Assembly: GCF_032854445.1 (NCBI RefSeq)
Contig: NC_088302.1
Location: 35,718,191 to 35,782,190, forward strand
Reading direction: 5' to 3'
Origin: Liolophura sinensis
Taxonomy: Eukaryota; Mollusca; Polyplacophora; Chitonida; Chitonidae
Length of the DNA: 64,000 nucleotides
Below are positions 1 through 12,071 of the stretch, piece by piece (the stretch's first letter is position 1; each line of letters begins with the position of its first letter). Below the pieces are notes generated by a model, which ran no database searches, was not told where the DNA came from, and saw only the letters and a list, made by a program, of their open reading frames with translations. Made by a program: the position numbers and the translations under genes.

Positions 1-81
1 GCTTTTCAGAAGTTTTCTTCTGAAGTATATTACGCAGTGCACGATCAGTAGGTCGTAAGCCACCGCTTTTCGCCAGGTACC

Positions 82-200
82 TCACAGAGTTGCAATCGAG
101 CGGAAGACAGCAAGATTCGAACCTACGACCTCATTGGTAATGGGCCAAACGGCTGCCACGAAAACAATGTTTGGACGAAAGAGCCATCGGGGGCCCGACA
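82..200 (-). repeat. tRNA-like SINE fragment, family D
   Basis: The minus-strand reading has CCGTTTGGCCCATTACC and, further on, GTAGGTTCGAATCTTGC, a good B box. The segment ending in ACAATGTTTGGACGAAAG and AGCCATCGG resembles the copy at 8510-8640. The minus-strand open frame across it is repeat. Confidence 0.5.
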
Positions 201-3200
201 GGATGTATGATATTTGCAATCTGGCCATTCCCATATACACTCTATTGTGAGGATCCGGCAGCTGAGGCAACATCGGACCCTAGGGGGATAATCCAATGAC
301 CCCGTTTACTTTTTTATCATAATTTTGTATTACCATGGTGCAAAAAGAACGATAAGTACATAGTAAAGACACGATAAGAACTGTATTCCGATTTAAGACC
401 GAGGAAACTTAAGCAGTAAGGATTTAATCGAAAGTTGTTTAATCTGTTTGTTTAAACAGCAATAACAACATTACGTAACAGGGGCTTCATTAAAAAATAT
501 GACTTTATTACTAGCTTGTGCTACTGTTTTTTCTTGATACACCAGGTTCTTAAACATGAATACCAAAAAAAAAAAGGGAGGCGTTAAACGAAGTGAAACG
601 ATCACGGTGGCCAGTGATATGCGTTTTCCGAATTATATACGTATAGACTGAAAAAATCACAACTGTCAAATCCGAATGCTATTTCGGATCACGCTGGAAA
701 ATAATGCACGCATGCGCCATCGGTGTAAAGTCCATTGTACATCGCGACGCATGTAATCCATATGTGTGACTAGTGACTCGTGACGTATGACCACAGCTCA
801 AACCGCTTTTCTTTAAATATCTGTTTCAGTCGATTTCTCGTGACTGGCTAAAAATCGTGTACTTTACAGCTGTTTTATATAAAATTATAAATATGTGATA
901 TGCATGAGGGAGAAGTGAGGAGCAATTGAAGAAACTGTAACTTTGATAATTTCCCAAGAGTGGGAAAAAGAAGAAACTGAGGCAGCCGTTAAGACAACGG
1001 TCAGCGATAGAGTTTCCTATGCGGATGGCTAGAGACGAAGATGAAATATAGAGAATGGCTGTGTCATGACAGAACCGGCCGTATTTTTGTTGTGATGGAG
1101 ATAGGTTTTCTTGTCAGATGTCAATGTTGAGATGGTCCAGACCCCGGCATAGCGGCCAGAGAGAGTTATAGCCTCGCTAGAACCGTCCGCCAAAATAACG
1201 ACTAAAGGAGATTTGTTACCCTTTCCAGTGGGCCACGTGGGAAATCAAAGGCAGCAAGCTCACTGGCAATTAATGGCGCGTTATGTTGGGCATAATTACC
1301 TCCGTCCAAATTTAATAATACTACCAAGGGTATCAGTTATTTCATCTGCAACAGACTGCGCCGCTAGCCAAACCAGTTGTGACAGAAATGAAAACTTTTC
1401 GCCTCTCTTATCGGGAGGAGGTCCATACTAATTGCGTTTCGTTCTCAAGGGTACAATACCAAGCTTACCTGACGTCCACTTCAACTATTTTCCAGTCACT
1501 TCCGTTTCGTTTAAAGTTACATCTCCCCTATTTCTTATCAACACTCTTGCCAGAAAATCAGAAAAATCTAGCTGATTAAATAACTCTGAATTATTCACAA
1601 TAGCTGACCCACAAAAACGTTTTCCATACAACTTCAGCTGTTTTATATTTTTTTTTTTAATTTTTTTTCAGGGCTGCTTTTTTCCGCCTTCAGTAAATGG
1701 ACATGAATGATGACTCGCCTGTTGACGACGTGGCGATATGACTTCATTCCCTTTATCTATCACTTTTATTTAAAATAATATAATTTTCTAACATGAACAT
1801 GAACATCTGTTGAATGTGGTGACAAGATTTCCTGTTTCACCCAAGAGATAATAATTTTCCAGGCAAAAACAATAAAATTAATGTCAGATTTCGAGCACAA
1901 ACTAAATTGAATATATAGCAATTAATGTATATAAGATAAAAATGATCCATATACTCAAGCAATGCGGGACGTAAAAAGTTTTCTTGCAAACAAAATCAGC
2001 ATGTTCAAAGTATTGAACGGTATGTCTATTGGGAATTGGGCTGAAATTATTGACCCGAAACTTCCATTTTGGATGACGGAGGGTTTTTATACGAATGTCT
2101 GTTTCCACACCTAGATTTAAGTTCTTATCCTGCAAAATATTTTTTGAGTATTTCTAGACCAGTGACGTGTATAATAATTTGCAGTTAAAGTCGCCACAGT
2201 TCTCTTACCTATACATTTCTGCTTAAGACAAGGTGTTTATAGATGTCATATTGACGTGTGACGGTCCCCTGAATTAGGGGACGTATAACTTGCCATTTTT
2301 GAGAAATTACAGCTAGAATAAAACCCTAAACGAGGTAAAACGACGAATAAAAGGCCGAATTTAACAGTTACCTGTGACCATTCATCAACTGTCAAGTTGT
2401 CGTCGCTGCTTGCTACAGACTAATGTTAACAGCGTTCCTAGATAGCTTCGTGACATGCTGCTGATTTGGTAAGGCCATATATGGCGTCATGACAGAAATT
2501 ATTTCTATGTACCAGCATGGATGTACATCGTGTGTACTCTTATCTGAAGCTCTTTTTTTTCCTCAATACAGTGAAAAAGCTTCTGTAAAAAATTGTTCAT
2601 TTTCCTTTCGGAGATTATTTTTAAGGAAATCTTTAATTTTATTGAAAATGAGACGAACCGTCTTTTATTCAGTTGGCAACGAATTTAGAAGGCGCAGGAA
2701 GGATTTACTACCTCTATATGGATGTATATATGGAGAATATTGTCTGGATTGTCCTGACAGGATGGACTGGACCACGAGAGAACAGAGGGTTAATACATTC
2801 ATCCGACAGTCCAATGCGAATTATGGCCAGCAATATTGAATAGGTTTAATAAATCGAGGAAAAAATGGATTGTTGTCTTTTCAGGTGGACAAAGTATCTG
2901 GGGGTGAGCTGATGTGATCAGCGCTATGATAGAGAAGGTGCCCGAGGGCTCATCAGTACTGAGGCGCAGCCAGCAAAGAAATTAATTAACGTTCCGAGAA
3001 AAGGTGTCTTTTTTGGCGATTGTGGAAGAAATTGAGTGAGAGTATATCGCCATGTTATGCCGGGCACACCCGAAGAAATGGCAGTCCGCTTTTACAGTCT
3101 CAACTCGTTTGCTTAGTAGAAGGGCCTTCGGACTAGGAGAGGGGAAAATTAAATGCGGAAACTTTTATTCTCGCAAGAAAATTAAGATTGATCGAAGACG

Positions 3201-4534
3201 GCTTTTCGTCGTTTATCAAAACGGTAATCTAATAAGGGTTTTGATACAAAGTCAACCAAGTCGCCGCTCAATTCATCATCGGGCCGACTGGTTATTGTTA
3301 ACAGATAAAGGCGGGACTAATTTCGAAATGATTGCTTTAAGGATCGCTGTCGTAATACGCCACGATAACATAGACGATTTGCTGGGGCTCGTATTGACCC
3401 CGGATTAGAGGCAGCCCATTGGTCACTCAGAACCACTTCGTGTCGACTGCTCGAGGTGTAATGAACATCTCAAGGGGGATTCCCCGCTAGCCCAGTTTCC
3501 AGCCCCCCCCCCCCCCCTATACCCTCTCCCCACCCACTGATCTCCGTGTATCTCCGGGTGTAATTGTTGCAGCCACGGGCCCATGCCACCATCACCTGGC
3601 AATCCAACTCTCGTGTTAACTTATCGCCTACAGACAATTCTGCCCATCAACACTCGACTTCTTGGCGATGCTTTTTTCCCTTTCTCTCTTACTACATGTA
3701 AACTAATTTAACTCTAGACGAAGACAGCGATATTTTTTTTCTTTTTCGCCCTTTTAATCAGGATACACCCTGAGTGCTTGTGTTGGAACACTGAACAGAT
3801 ATCTTTCAAGGTGTAGAATTACAATGGTTTAAAGTCCAGGAACTGTCTCCACCAGGTCTGCCGCCATTTAGGCGCCATTTTATATTTCTGTAGATACCTT
3901 TTGGAATACGGCTTAGACCAGAGACGAAAAAGTATCTCATTGCCTTTAGTTCAGAGATGCAAGTCTCGGAGTAATATTTGTTCATAAAAGCAAAACTATT
4001 TGTTAAAAGAAAAATAAACGTCAACGAAAATGAGGCTAGTAAAGCATACCGAATCTTTTCTTTGGATTTTGTAAACAATTATTTAGACACCGGCACCTTC
4101 ATAGAATTTCGAGAGGATAATTTTCTCAACACACAAACTCGCTGAAAAAATCTAATAGAAAAGCAAAGGATTCTTTTCTTTAGTGAACATTTATTTATAA
4201 AGTGCTAGATTTATGAAAAATATTCACTTATCCGCCAATACTCATCATATGAAAAAATTAATATTAAAAAAAATTTAGAGTAAAAGCCGAGTAGCGACGA
4301 CAGTGCGATACATCCACTTACTGCGCTTCACAGCATTTATCATATATATCTATATTTTTGGCCTTTGTCAAGCTTTAGAGAGGTAAGGTGCGCCACCAAA
4401 TATAGCAAAATGTCAAATAAAACAAAACACAGTCCCAATTTCGCGAACGTGTCACATGTTTTGGTAAACACAGTAAAAAATATGATTAACGTGCTGTAAT
4501 ACATTAACTTCTGGCCATTCATGTTATTTGTCTC

Positions 4535-4755
4535 TCATTAGCTCAGTCACCAGAAGCGTAAATTCTCGCCACAGCCGATCGGCCTTAGACCCATGAGGTC
4601 GCACGCTCGAATCCAGCTCTTGTAAATCGACAGCGGTTATAAAGTAGGTTTGTTAACTACTTGGTGTGTTGCATGATGCCAGGTTTTCTCAATCCATATA
4701 CCTGAGTAGGTGAAAAATTCTACATGAATCTTTCATTAAACATCAATTTAAAAAT
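4535..4755 (+). mobile_element. tRNA-derived SINE, family A, with head
   Basis: The left end carries a tRNA-like A-box region (TTAGCTCAGTCACCAGAAGC) and a B-box-like GCTCGAATCCAGC about 60 bases later. The body that follows (AGGTTTGTTAACTACTTGG ... CAATCCATATACCTGAGTAGG ... GAAAAATTCT) aligns with the minus-strand copy at 38735-38970. Both promoter boxes are imperfect, so it is an old copy. Confidence 0.55.
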
Positions 4756-4784
4756 GTATACAAACTCATATTGTTAGGGTATGT

Positions 4785-4925
4785 ACAGACTTGATTGATT
4801 AGTGTTTTACGCCGTACTAAAGAATATTTCACTTTTACGACGGCGGCCAGTATTATGGTGGATGGAAACCGGACAGAGCCAAGTGGGAAACCCATGACCA
4901 TCCGCATATTGCTGCAAGCTTGAAA
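4785..4925 (-). mobile_element. SINE family A body and tail
   Basis: Read on the plus strand: TTAGTGTTTTACGCCGTACT, AATATTTCACTTTTACGACG, GCGGCCAGTATTATGGTGG, then GGAAACCGGACAGAGCC and CCCATGACCATCCGCA. This block recurs at 27335, 33636, 41800 and 49220. The copy lacks the tRNA head. Confidence 0.8.
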
Positions 4926-5599
4926 TAGGCTTGAACTCATGACTTAAAAAAGATGATATGAGTTAAATGTTAAACCCAAACGTGCATTGATCTTGCAGTA
5001 TATGTTGTTATAATGTGTATACCTTTTGACGTCAGATGGGCATGGACGGAGGCTGGACTGGGGAAACCTGCAATATACAAATAGAGTCAAATGCAGAGAG
5101 CAATGGAGTGTATTTTCCCTCATTTATATGAAGAAGTCATAAGTATTTATTTATACATTTATTTCTTCGACTTAAAAACCATTTTCAAGAATTTTTCACC
5201 TCCTGCTATCGCCAACTCCCTTCACCAGACTCAAGGCGCCATATGTAATAACGTAAAGGGACAGAAAAAAACCCCACGTGAAATCCACTGAATGCTGTAA
5301 GACGCATAAGTTCCATATCAAAGAAAGTAATTAGTATCAGAAAAAAAATTAGTCCGTCTATTGCGGTAATGGTTGATTATGAATTCCCACGCATGGCAAA
5401 CCGTTAATACAGGGAGCCTTATGATACGACCATTAACAAAATTTGTCTTCAGGCCGCTGTTTATAATATAGAGACACCTGGCTCTAAAGATGCCCACACC
5501 CAACACATCAGGAAAAGCACTGTTTGTATTCAGCGTGTGGAATATATTCATGCATTATCCATGGAAGTTTACGCCGTTTGACGGTCGATTTCAGAGTAT

Positions 5600-5760
5600 A
5601 TATACAATACCAGTTACGCTGTTTTGGGGGAACGTCAATGTATTTATATACAAATATATTTTCATACAATACCAGTTAAATTCTCCTTGGGAACGCCAAT
5701 AGGTATATACATGTACAATGCCAGTTTGACTCTTCTTGGGAATGCCAATACGTGTGGGCA
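5600..5760. repeat. Short imperfect tandem repeat, three copies
   Basis: CAATACCAGTTA at about 5605 and 5667 and CAATGCCAGTTT at about 5715 are each followed by a TTGGGAACGCCAAT-like block and an AT-rich linker of variable length. Spacings are about 62 and 49 bases. Confidence 0.75.
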
Positions 5761-6583
5761 AGACACACAATTTTGTCTCATGCTTCCATGTTTCTGCTCT
5801 ACTCATTCCAAAAAAGCACGAAACCTCATTTTATTTTATTTTTCTTTCATTATCACTGTTACCTTTGAATTTTTATTTGCTTATTACCAATATCTTACTT
5901 CAAGTTCAATGATAATGCTTCCTAGATATCAAGACTATTTTAACTTTTACAACTAGCTTAGTTAGGGGTTTGGTATGCTCACAGATTATGCAGTCTTTAC
6001 TATTAGAAGACAATGAAATTCGACGCATCGTACGTACAAATCTAAGAACAGTTGGCCCTCGAGAAAGGACATATTTAAGATGGGCAGGACATATGGCGAA
6101 ACTAAAAGTATCAAGTCGTTTTAAGTTTTTATGGATACGTCCTTGTTTTAACAACACACCATTTTCTTCTCGTGTTTTCATGGACTGTTTAATTTAATTA
6201 GCTTGAGAATTATAAATGATAAAAGACATCCTAATATTTATATTGCTAAATTTAACATGGAATGGACAAGTGTTCAAATGGTTGTAACCTTATGCTATCA
6301 ATTTCATGGCGACACAAAAGGTCTATAACGATCATGTCTGGAAATCACACCCGCTAACTGAGCGGGGGTTAGGGCTTCACGGTAGGGATCGGTAGGCGAG
6401 GGACAGGGAACTACCATCTGTACCCTCAAGTCGCCGGCCCGGGGGACGGGCGATTAGCTGATATAATCTGGTTAATTTGTACAATCGGTTCGACGTGGCG
6501 ATGATTAAAAATCCAAACCGCACAGGGATACCTAAAACTGATCAGGGTCTCTTCAAGTGCCACGCCCCCTTTCATATTTTTAT

Positions 6584-6814
6584 TCATCGTCGGCGTAGTG
6601 TTACTTGACGCTGTATAAATGTTAATGCTCGTACATATGGGAAGCCTCGCCCACCGACACGTTCAAGCCAGTCAGCGGCTGTACGAAGCCTCATTGTGTT
6701 CACCGCGAAGAGATCGTCTACCGTTTGATGAACCCATTCACAGATTGCCACAGGCACGCGACCAACCATTGTCAAGCTTTGTCCGCTCCGGTTAATCACT
6801 TCAAAATGATCCAT
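6584..6814 (-). CDS. Unrecognised 76-codon open frame
   Basis: An ATG-initiated minus-strand frame reading MDHFEVINRSGQSLTMVGRV near its start and ending QRQVTLRRR. The stop TGA overlaps an AATAAAAA, so a short unspliced transcript could end there. A CACGTG E-box and CpG-richer sequence lie upstream (6840-6910). I recognise no family and no domain, and it sits within the inferred PHOX2 intron. It may well be chance. Amino-acid composition is balanced rather than low-complexity, which is why I list it. Confidence 0.15.
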   Translation of the reverse strand: MDHFEVINRSGQSLTMVGRVPVAICEWVHQTVDDLFAVNTMRLRTAADWLERVGGRGFPYVRALTFIQRQVTLRRR

Positions 6815-8509
6815 TTCAAACTTCCTAATTGTCGTTTTTCTCCTCGATCACGTGGCGCGCTCGCCTTTCTACAGCCGGGCATTTTCGCACATGGCGCGCT
6901 TTGAGTGCCGTCGATAAATTTCGGAAGTTTTGATTAAAACTGGTTCTCCCCAATGTGAGAGCGGAAACCTCTGGTGGTTTCAGTTGTTGCTGGATGCAAT
7001 CTAGTAATTGATTTCGTCAAATCTCCATGGTGCATTAACGGAATTAGCTTGTCTTTTGCTTGGGCCAATGTTATCTGGATAGCACTTGAACACTGATAGC
7101 GTACAAACCCTAATGAGACTTAAATGTCTCTTATTCACCCAGCGTTTGCCCGACCCAGCCCGCTTTGACAATCTGGTCTCTCTGGGTTAAGCCAAACGTT
7201 TACAAATCGGTATTCCGGCCGCAGTCTTTTCCTGCCAGCCACTCGAACACAAATTGAGAACTTCCTCCAGTCTATGTCAAAATAACACGCGGAAACCATT
7301 CATTAAGATCAAAACATATAATACCGATATCTCAGTCCTATAATCTGACAACCCGTTAATTAACATATCACGGTTGCTCTGTGTTACGACGTAATTTAGC
7401 CAGAGTTGATGCTATTCCAGAACTTGACGGAGAGTAATTCATATAATATGAATTTTACTCTCGTTACAATGAATACGAGGTTTATTTAAACATATCAGCC
7501 GCGAATTATAACTTACAATACATTTTAAAAAAAGAAATGCGAAGCGGTTAACTGGTTTTCCATACGAAAACACGACAGTGGACAATATGTTTATTATTTC
7601 GTTACCAAATGAAGATAATTGTATACACAACACTCAAGAATAAGAAAAACTCAAGTGATTAACTCATTCATTGCAATATACAGCATTGTGACACCACCCA
7701 GTATTGTGACACCACTATGAAATTATCATAGCCATTTTTATTAACAACCAGTTTTGTAAGCACAAATGTGACTACGATTGCCCTGTATATACAAATGATT
7801 TCTAACAGGAAGTATAGAGAGATTATATCTTGTATGGGTTTGTGGTTGAATGATTTTTTTTTTCTAAATTGGTCTTCCGAATATTGATCGGGATGGGATG
7901 TCCATTATGGTTGGCGATTAATGTATCTGCGAATGTCAGATGTGACGCCTAGATGTACATATTCGTGTATACGGTAGTGGACATCCCCGGACCCTAGGGT
8001 TTCCGTCCACTATAATCCAGGCCGCCTTCGTACAGCCCAAGTATTTACAGCGTATTAATTCCTATCAAATAAATAAATATACGTTAATTTTCATTCACAT
8101 ATAAAAGAATCCTTCCATTCCCAGGTTGACGTCTTAGGTTTTATAATGGAAGTGGTTAATTAATAAATTAATTATATATTTGTGTGACGGTGATTTCTCT
8201 TTGCTGAGAAACCCACAAAGCCGAACCAGCGAAAGTTGGGTTCATCATTGTAACTTTAGTCGTTATGTTGTGCGACGAGAGGGATGTTTTTAAATTTGAA
8301 GATCGTAAAGACCTGTAAAGTGGAATATTACGGTAACAGAACTTCCAAATAATAAGTACTTGCTAAGCTTATTTGTATACTTAAACCTGTTACTGAAATA
8401 CCGATCGCTGGTATAGTCACACCGCTGGTAGAAATTTTTGTTCGCCTAATTACAAGAATAAGCAATGTAAATTTATCTATGCGATTGTATAGACTGGAGT
8501 GAACATCAT

Positions 8510-8640
8510 CGCCTTTAGAGAGCTACAGGTACAAATCAACCGCCACACAAGCGAGAGTTGGATCCGAGCCCACGACCGTATTGAACGGCTGAAGTGAAAA
8601 TAATGCTTATTCAAATGGCTCTTCCCAGTCAAATTTAGCT
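8510..8640 (-). repeat. tRNA-like SINE fragment, family D
   Basis: The minus-strand reading has AAGAGCCATTTGAATAAGC, CAGCCGTTCAATACGGTCG and GGGCTCGGATCCAAC (B-box-like), in the same order as the fragment at 82-200. Confidence 0.45.
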
Positions 8641-9650
8641 CAACAGTCATATATGCACAGCAACGTAAATATAGACAATCACAATGTCCAATTCAAGCGG
8701 CTTAATCTGACTTTGCTAATTTGTACATTTTATGATCCAGATAAACCTATCTGTTTTCATGTTAACCCATGATGGACTGCATTAGTTTTGTTTTATCTCT
8801 CATGATATCAAAGCGCCGATTGTAACTGTGGCACAAAATACTGCCACGTTGACACCTACATAAAATACTGTCAATTCCCAGTTAGAACTGATGGATGTCA
8901 TTTCTGTTATATATAATGTCTTCGAACTCGTGGTCTGAAATTCGTCAAGTATGCCGTGTGACTGAGTTGTCCTTCAATAGCCCAAACAGTATATACACAC
9001 ACATTGTAGTCAATTTAAGCTCCAGTCCAATATTAGCAAAGATTCACTTTTGCGACAATAACAAACTTATATATTTAAACAGTTTTCACACCAGGCAGTC
9101 TACTGATAATTTTAGAGGCCATGATGGAAAAATTATGTTAAAGGCATTCTGGTTTGTTTGGATCAGGAATCAACTGCGCGTGGGACTGTACATGGCACAG
9201 GCTGCATGTCGTGGGTTACTTTCCCCGCTTTCCATGGTGCTTAGATATATAGTTTCATTACTTGACTGGAAAATTATTTTAGTTTTACATTTGGCATAAC
9301 GATACTGATAATCAATCATACAGAAAGACTAAGATAAAATGATTAAACCCAAAGCTTTACTGAAATGGTAATGTTAAGTTACTACATAACTAGTATCATA
9401 AATATATAGCCGTATATAACCTTGTACTCATATAAGATAAGGAAAATTAAATGCTGATTTAACATAATTAAATGATGGCGATTAAACGTATCCCATACTG
9501 TGTGGTAGACCATACAGAATTCAGTTGCTAAGTAAGAACTGGTAACAGGACTCATATACACATGTACGGAGTCAATGAAGAACGTCATATTTTTTCATTG
9601 TATATGTATAACAGAGTCAGGGAATTATTTTTGTTTCCTTAGGTGAAAAT

Positions 9651-9769
9651 TGGCACTGTACCATTCGGTGCACAGCTCTTAACACCACACATGGCTGGAA
9701 TAGAAATATGGGAACTGTACCATTCGGTGCACACCTCTTCACACCATGCACGGCTGGAGTAGAAATATA
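9651..9769. repeat. 59-bp tandem duplication
   Basis: Two head-to-tail copies, each with CTGTACCATTCGGTGCACA, CTCTTAACACCACACATGG (second copy CTCTTCACACCATGCACGG) and CTGGAATAGAAATAT, at a 59-base period. The open frame on the minus strand is a by-product. Confidence 0.88.
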
Positions 9770-11499
9770 GAATACACAATATGCCTTAGTAAATTGCTGA
9801 ATCATAATGTTTTCAAACGCTTAGACAGTTGGAATATAACCTATTTATTTATTTATCTATATCAGGCAGGAGCTATATAGTTTTGGCGATTTTTAATGAA
9901 TTTCCAATTTCTTGCTCACTTTTTCGAAGGAATTTTCGGATACAAATGGATACCCTCTTGGTATATACAGTCCCTCAAATGACAAATTGACATCAATCCT
10001 AATAAGAAATTACGCTGATTGAACGGATATTAATAAGTTGTTTCAATTCAATGGATTCTAAAATTATGTGTCCATCTTAAAAACAGATTAAATACATTTA
10101 TTGCGCGGACATAATTACAACGCGACAGATTTGTGAGGGCGTGTATAATTTCAAATATTTTTTCCAAGACATTCGCGTAAAAACATCCGGTTATAAAAAT
10201 CTAAGCCTATTTCCACTAAGTTGAAATTGGAGTAGGTAAAATGGAAAAGACAATTACACTTTACGGTGAAGAAATATATATGCATACATATATAGACATA
10301 ATGTCAGGCTGACATTTTATGTATCCTAAGGTCATTTCATTCCCATATCAATTATTAATTACTGTATACAAGGATGATAAATGTAGAGATAGCGACAGGC
10401 CCACTTCGTTTGAATATTCGTGTACAAGTACAATTTTATTTGCCTTCAATTATCCGCATGTTACGAAGAAATGTGTTAAAAAAATTATTAAGTTCTAAAT
10501 AACGAATATCATATTAAAATGGATAAATATAATAGATGAGGTATGAAATTATTATTTGGATAGAGAAAGTCCGAATCAGTTTGGGAAGTTTTGGTTTCGA
10601 ACCGTTAGCATGTTTATAGTCCTCAGGCGTCAATAAAAAAGGGAAACTGTGGAAATGAAGTGATGGTGTTGATTAGGAGTTAAGTAATTCACGGGAAATC
10701 AACAAACAGATCAAGTAGTGATAATGAGGTAATGTTCACTGTGGGAACTCAGAGAGCAATTCACTTAGCCCGTCCACAAACTCACGGCAACGATAAGGCA
10801 ATGGGGAAAAAATAATACAAGGCTAGGAAAGTTTATCAAATTTTGGGCAGAATGATCAAATTTCGACCTTCCTAATTCGGGAGTAATTCAAGTGAGCCAA
10901 AAGAACAAACTGAGTTAAAGGTAACCTCAGTAACTCGGGTCAGACCTCAACCGAGGACCGGCGGAACGCTATCAAGATTGATATTTGGGCTTTGTTAAAC
11001 TAAATTAGTTAGGACTGACATTTATTGTGTAGACCCTTGCTACGACAAACAGGAGGAGGAAATCAAAAGAAATGTAATAAAGAATAGATCAAAATTTCTC
11101 ACATTCGCCCCGACGTCTTGGAATGGCTTTTCGGGACTTAGTTTACGCAAGAAATCGGTTTTGCGGCCCCTTCGGCCGGGCTCCGTCGGCCAAATTGAGT
11201 CAAGTTTGCCACGACTGCGGCACGGGGTGACGACTAATCACCCGCTGATTGGATTTTGACGAAGTTTCAGTGTTTTTATCAAATTTTTCCACTGTAAATA
11301 AATAGAACTTTTCAGCCCGGGTGAAAATTATGCAAAATTTGTAGTTATACATTTCGTAATCGAGTTTGGTCCTAATCAGTCGCCGTTAAGTAGGAGTCAT
11401 TAACCATGTTACGCCGACCTAAAACAATTTTCTCCGACTAAATCTTATTTCGCTCGGCGGGCTTCACTCAATATAAACTATAAAATCCGTTTTACTTAC

Positions 11500-11749
11500 C
11501 AGACGGGAATACGGGCGGTTGCGGATGTTCACGGGGCCGGGGAATCATGCTGCAGCTGCCTGTGGTGATGGCAGGGTTGGTCGGGAAGCTCCTCACCGTG
11601 TTGTACCGGTACCCCTGCCCCATCTGACCGAAGGGTGTGGTGTCGCCGTAAGAACAAGGTATACTACAATTTTGCAGCGAAGTCGTGTCCATGCCAGGCA
11701 AGGAACAGTTTGTGGCGTCAAACGTTTGGTTCAGGTATGGATAGTCCAT
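11500..11749 (-). CDS. PHOX2: PHOX2-like paired-type homeobox protein, first coding exon (partial gene)
   Basis: The exon encodes the N-terminus of a PHOX2A/PHOX2B-type transcription factor, which in animals specifies visceral motor and autonomic-type neurons. The ATG at 11749-11747 has a strong context (A at -3, G at +4). The product opens MDYPYLN, close to vertebrate PHOX2A (MDYSYLN). GMDTTSL then matches the PHOX2B segment GMDTSSL, followed by a tyrosine/arginine stretch (GYRYNTVRSF, compare FQYNPIRTTF) and TGSCSM (compare TPGSCSL). It ends after 83 codons plus one base at a good donor (G then GTAAGT on the minus strand). As I recall, human PHOX2B exon 1 also ends in phase 1 at about the same length. 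There is no homeodomain in this exon; it should lie in the next exons, to the left. By eye I found no homeobox (WFQNRRAK-type) coding sequence in 1-11499, so those exons are probably outside the window. The assignment rests on N-terminal similarity only; PHOX2A and PHOX2B cannot be told apart. Confidence 0.85.
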
Positions 11750-12049
11750 GTTTTCTGGGAGTCTACCAGGGTTGCTCGGCCAACTTGTGTCCAGCGTGCG
11801 TGTGTGTGTCTTTCCTGTCCGGTGGATGGCTGGGACAACGACCCCCGTGCGGTTTTTACCACGAGAGAGGCAGGGATGGAGATTTTTACCTTCAGTGCTA
11901 GGAGAGCTGCAGTCTCACACGCCCCCAGCCTCCATTCAAGCAGAACCCTATTAAATGGGCGATTGGTATTTTTATCAGTTTTGATTAGAGTTCGGCCCGT
12001 TTCTGTAGTGGATATGGAGATGGTCTTCAAATCAAATCAAAGGGGCTCC

Positions 12050-12071
12050 TTTTAAAAGCTCAATATATATT
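12050..12071 (-). promoter_or_regulatory. TATA-like elements upstream of PHOX2 exon 1
   Basis: Read on the minus strand, AATATATATT (12071-12062) is followed by TTTTAAAA (12057-12050), about 300 bases upstream of the PHOX2 start codon. Either could be a TATA box, giving a 5' leader of roughly 270-300 bases. A CAAATCAAATCAAAGG stretch (12029-12045 region, minus-strand reading) includes an ATCAAAG TCF/LEF-type core. The transcription start is not visible from sequence, so this is a candidate only. Confidence 0.3.

Larger units (their letters stand above)
1..11499 (-). other. Inferred PHOX2 intron 1 (or 3' flank), no recognised exon
   Basis: If the PHOX2 homeobox exons lie beyond the left edge, this whole interval is intron 1, at least 11.5 kb long. 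It is AT-rich and holds SINE-like fragments (about 82-200, 4535-4755, 4785-4925, 8510-8640), two short tandem duplications (5600-5760, 9651-9769) and a C-run at about 3507-3519. In 300-4530, 4930-5590, 5770-6570, 6820-8500, 8650-9640 and 9780-11090 I see nothing I can name. Several short open frames occur there, but none has a recognisable motif, and many begin at non-ATG codons. Confidence 0.5.

Noticed and set aside
3052-3408. 118-codon plus-strand frame
   Set aside because: No recognisable motif, no splice context, and it does not begin a longer gene model.
4535-4620. Possible functional tRNA gene
   Set aside because: A- and B-box-like words are present, but I cannot fold a complete cloverleaf, and the sequence continues into a SINE body.
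11731-12030. 99-codon minus-strand frame overlapping the PHOX2 start, considered as an upstream ORF
   Set aside because: It begins with TTG rather than ATG on inspection, so it is not a convincing upstream ORF.
11519-12055. 178-codon plus-strand frame across the PHOX2 exon
   Set aside because: It is antisense to the PHOX2 exon, the peptide has no motif, and its apparent length reflects local GC-richness.
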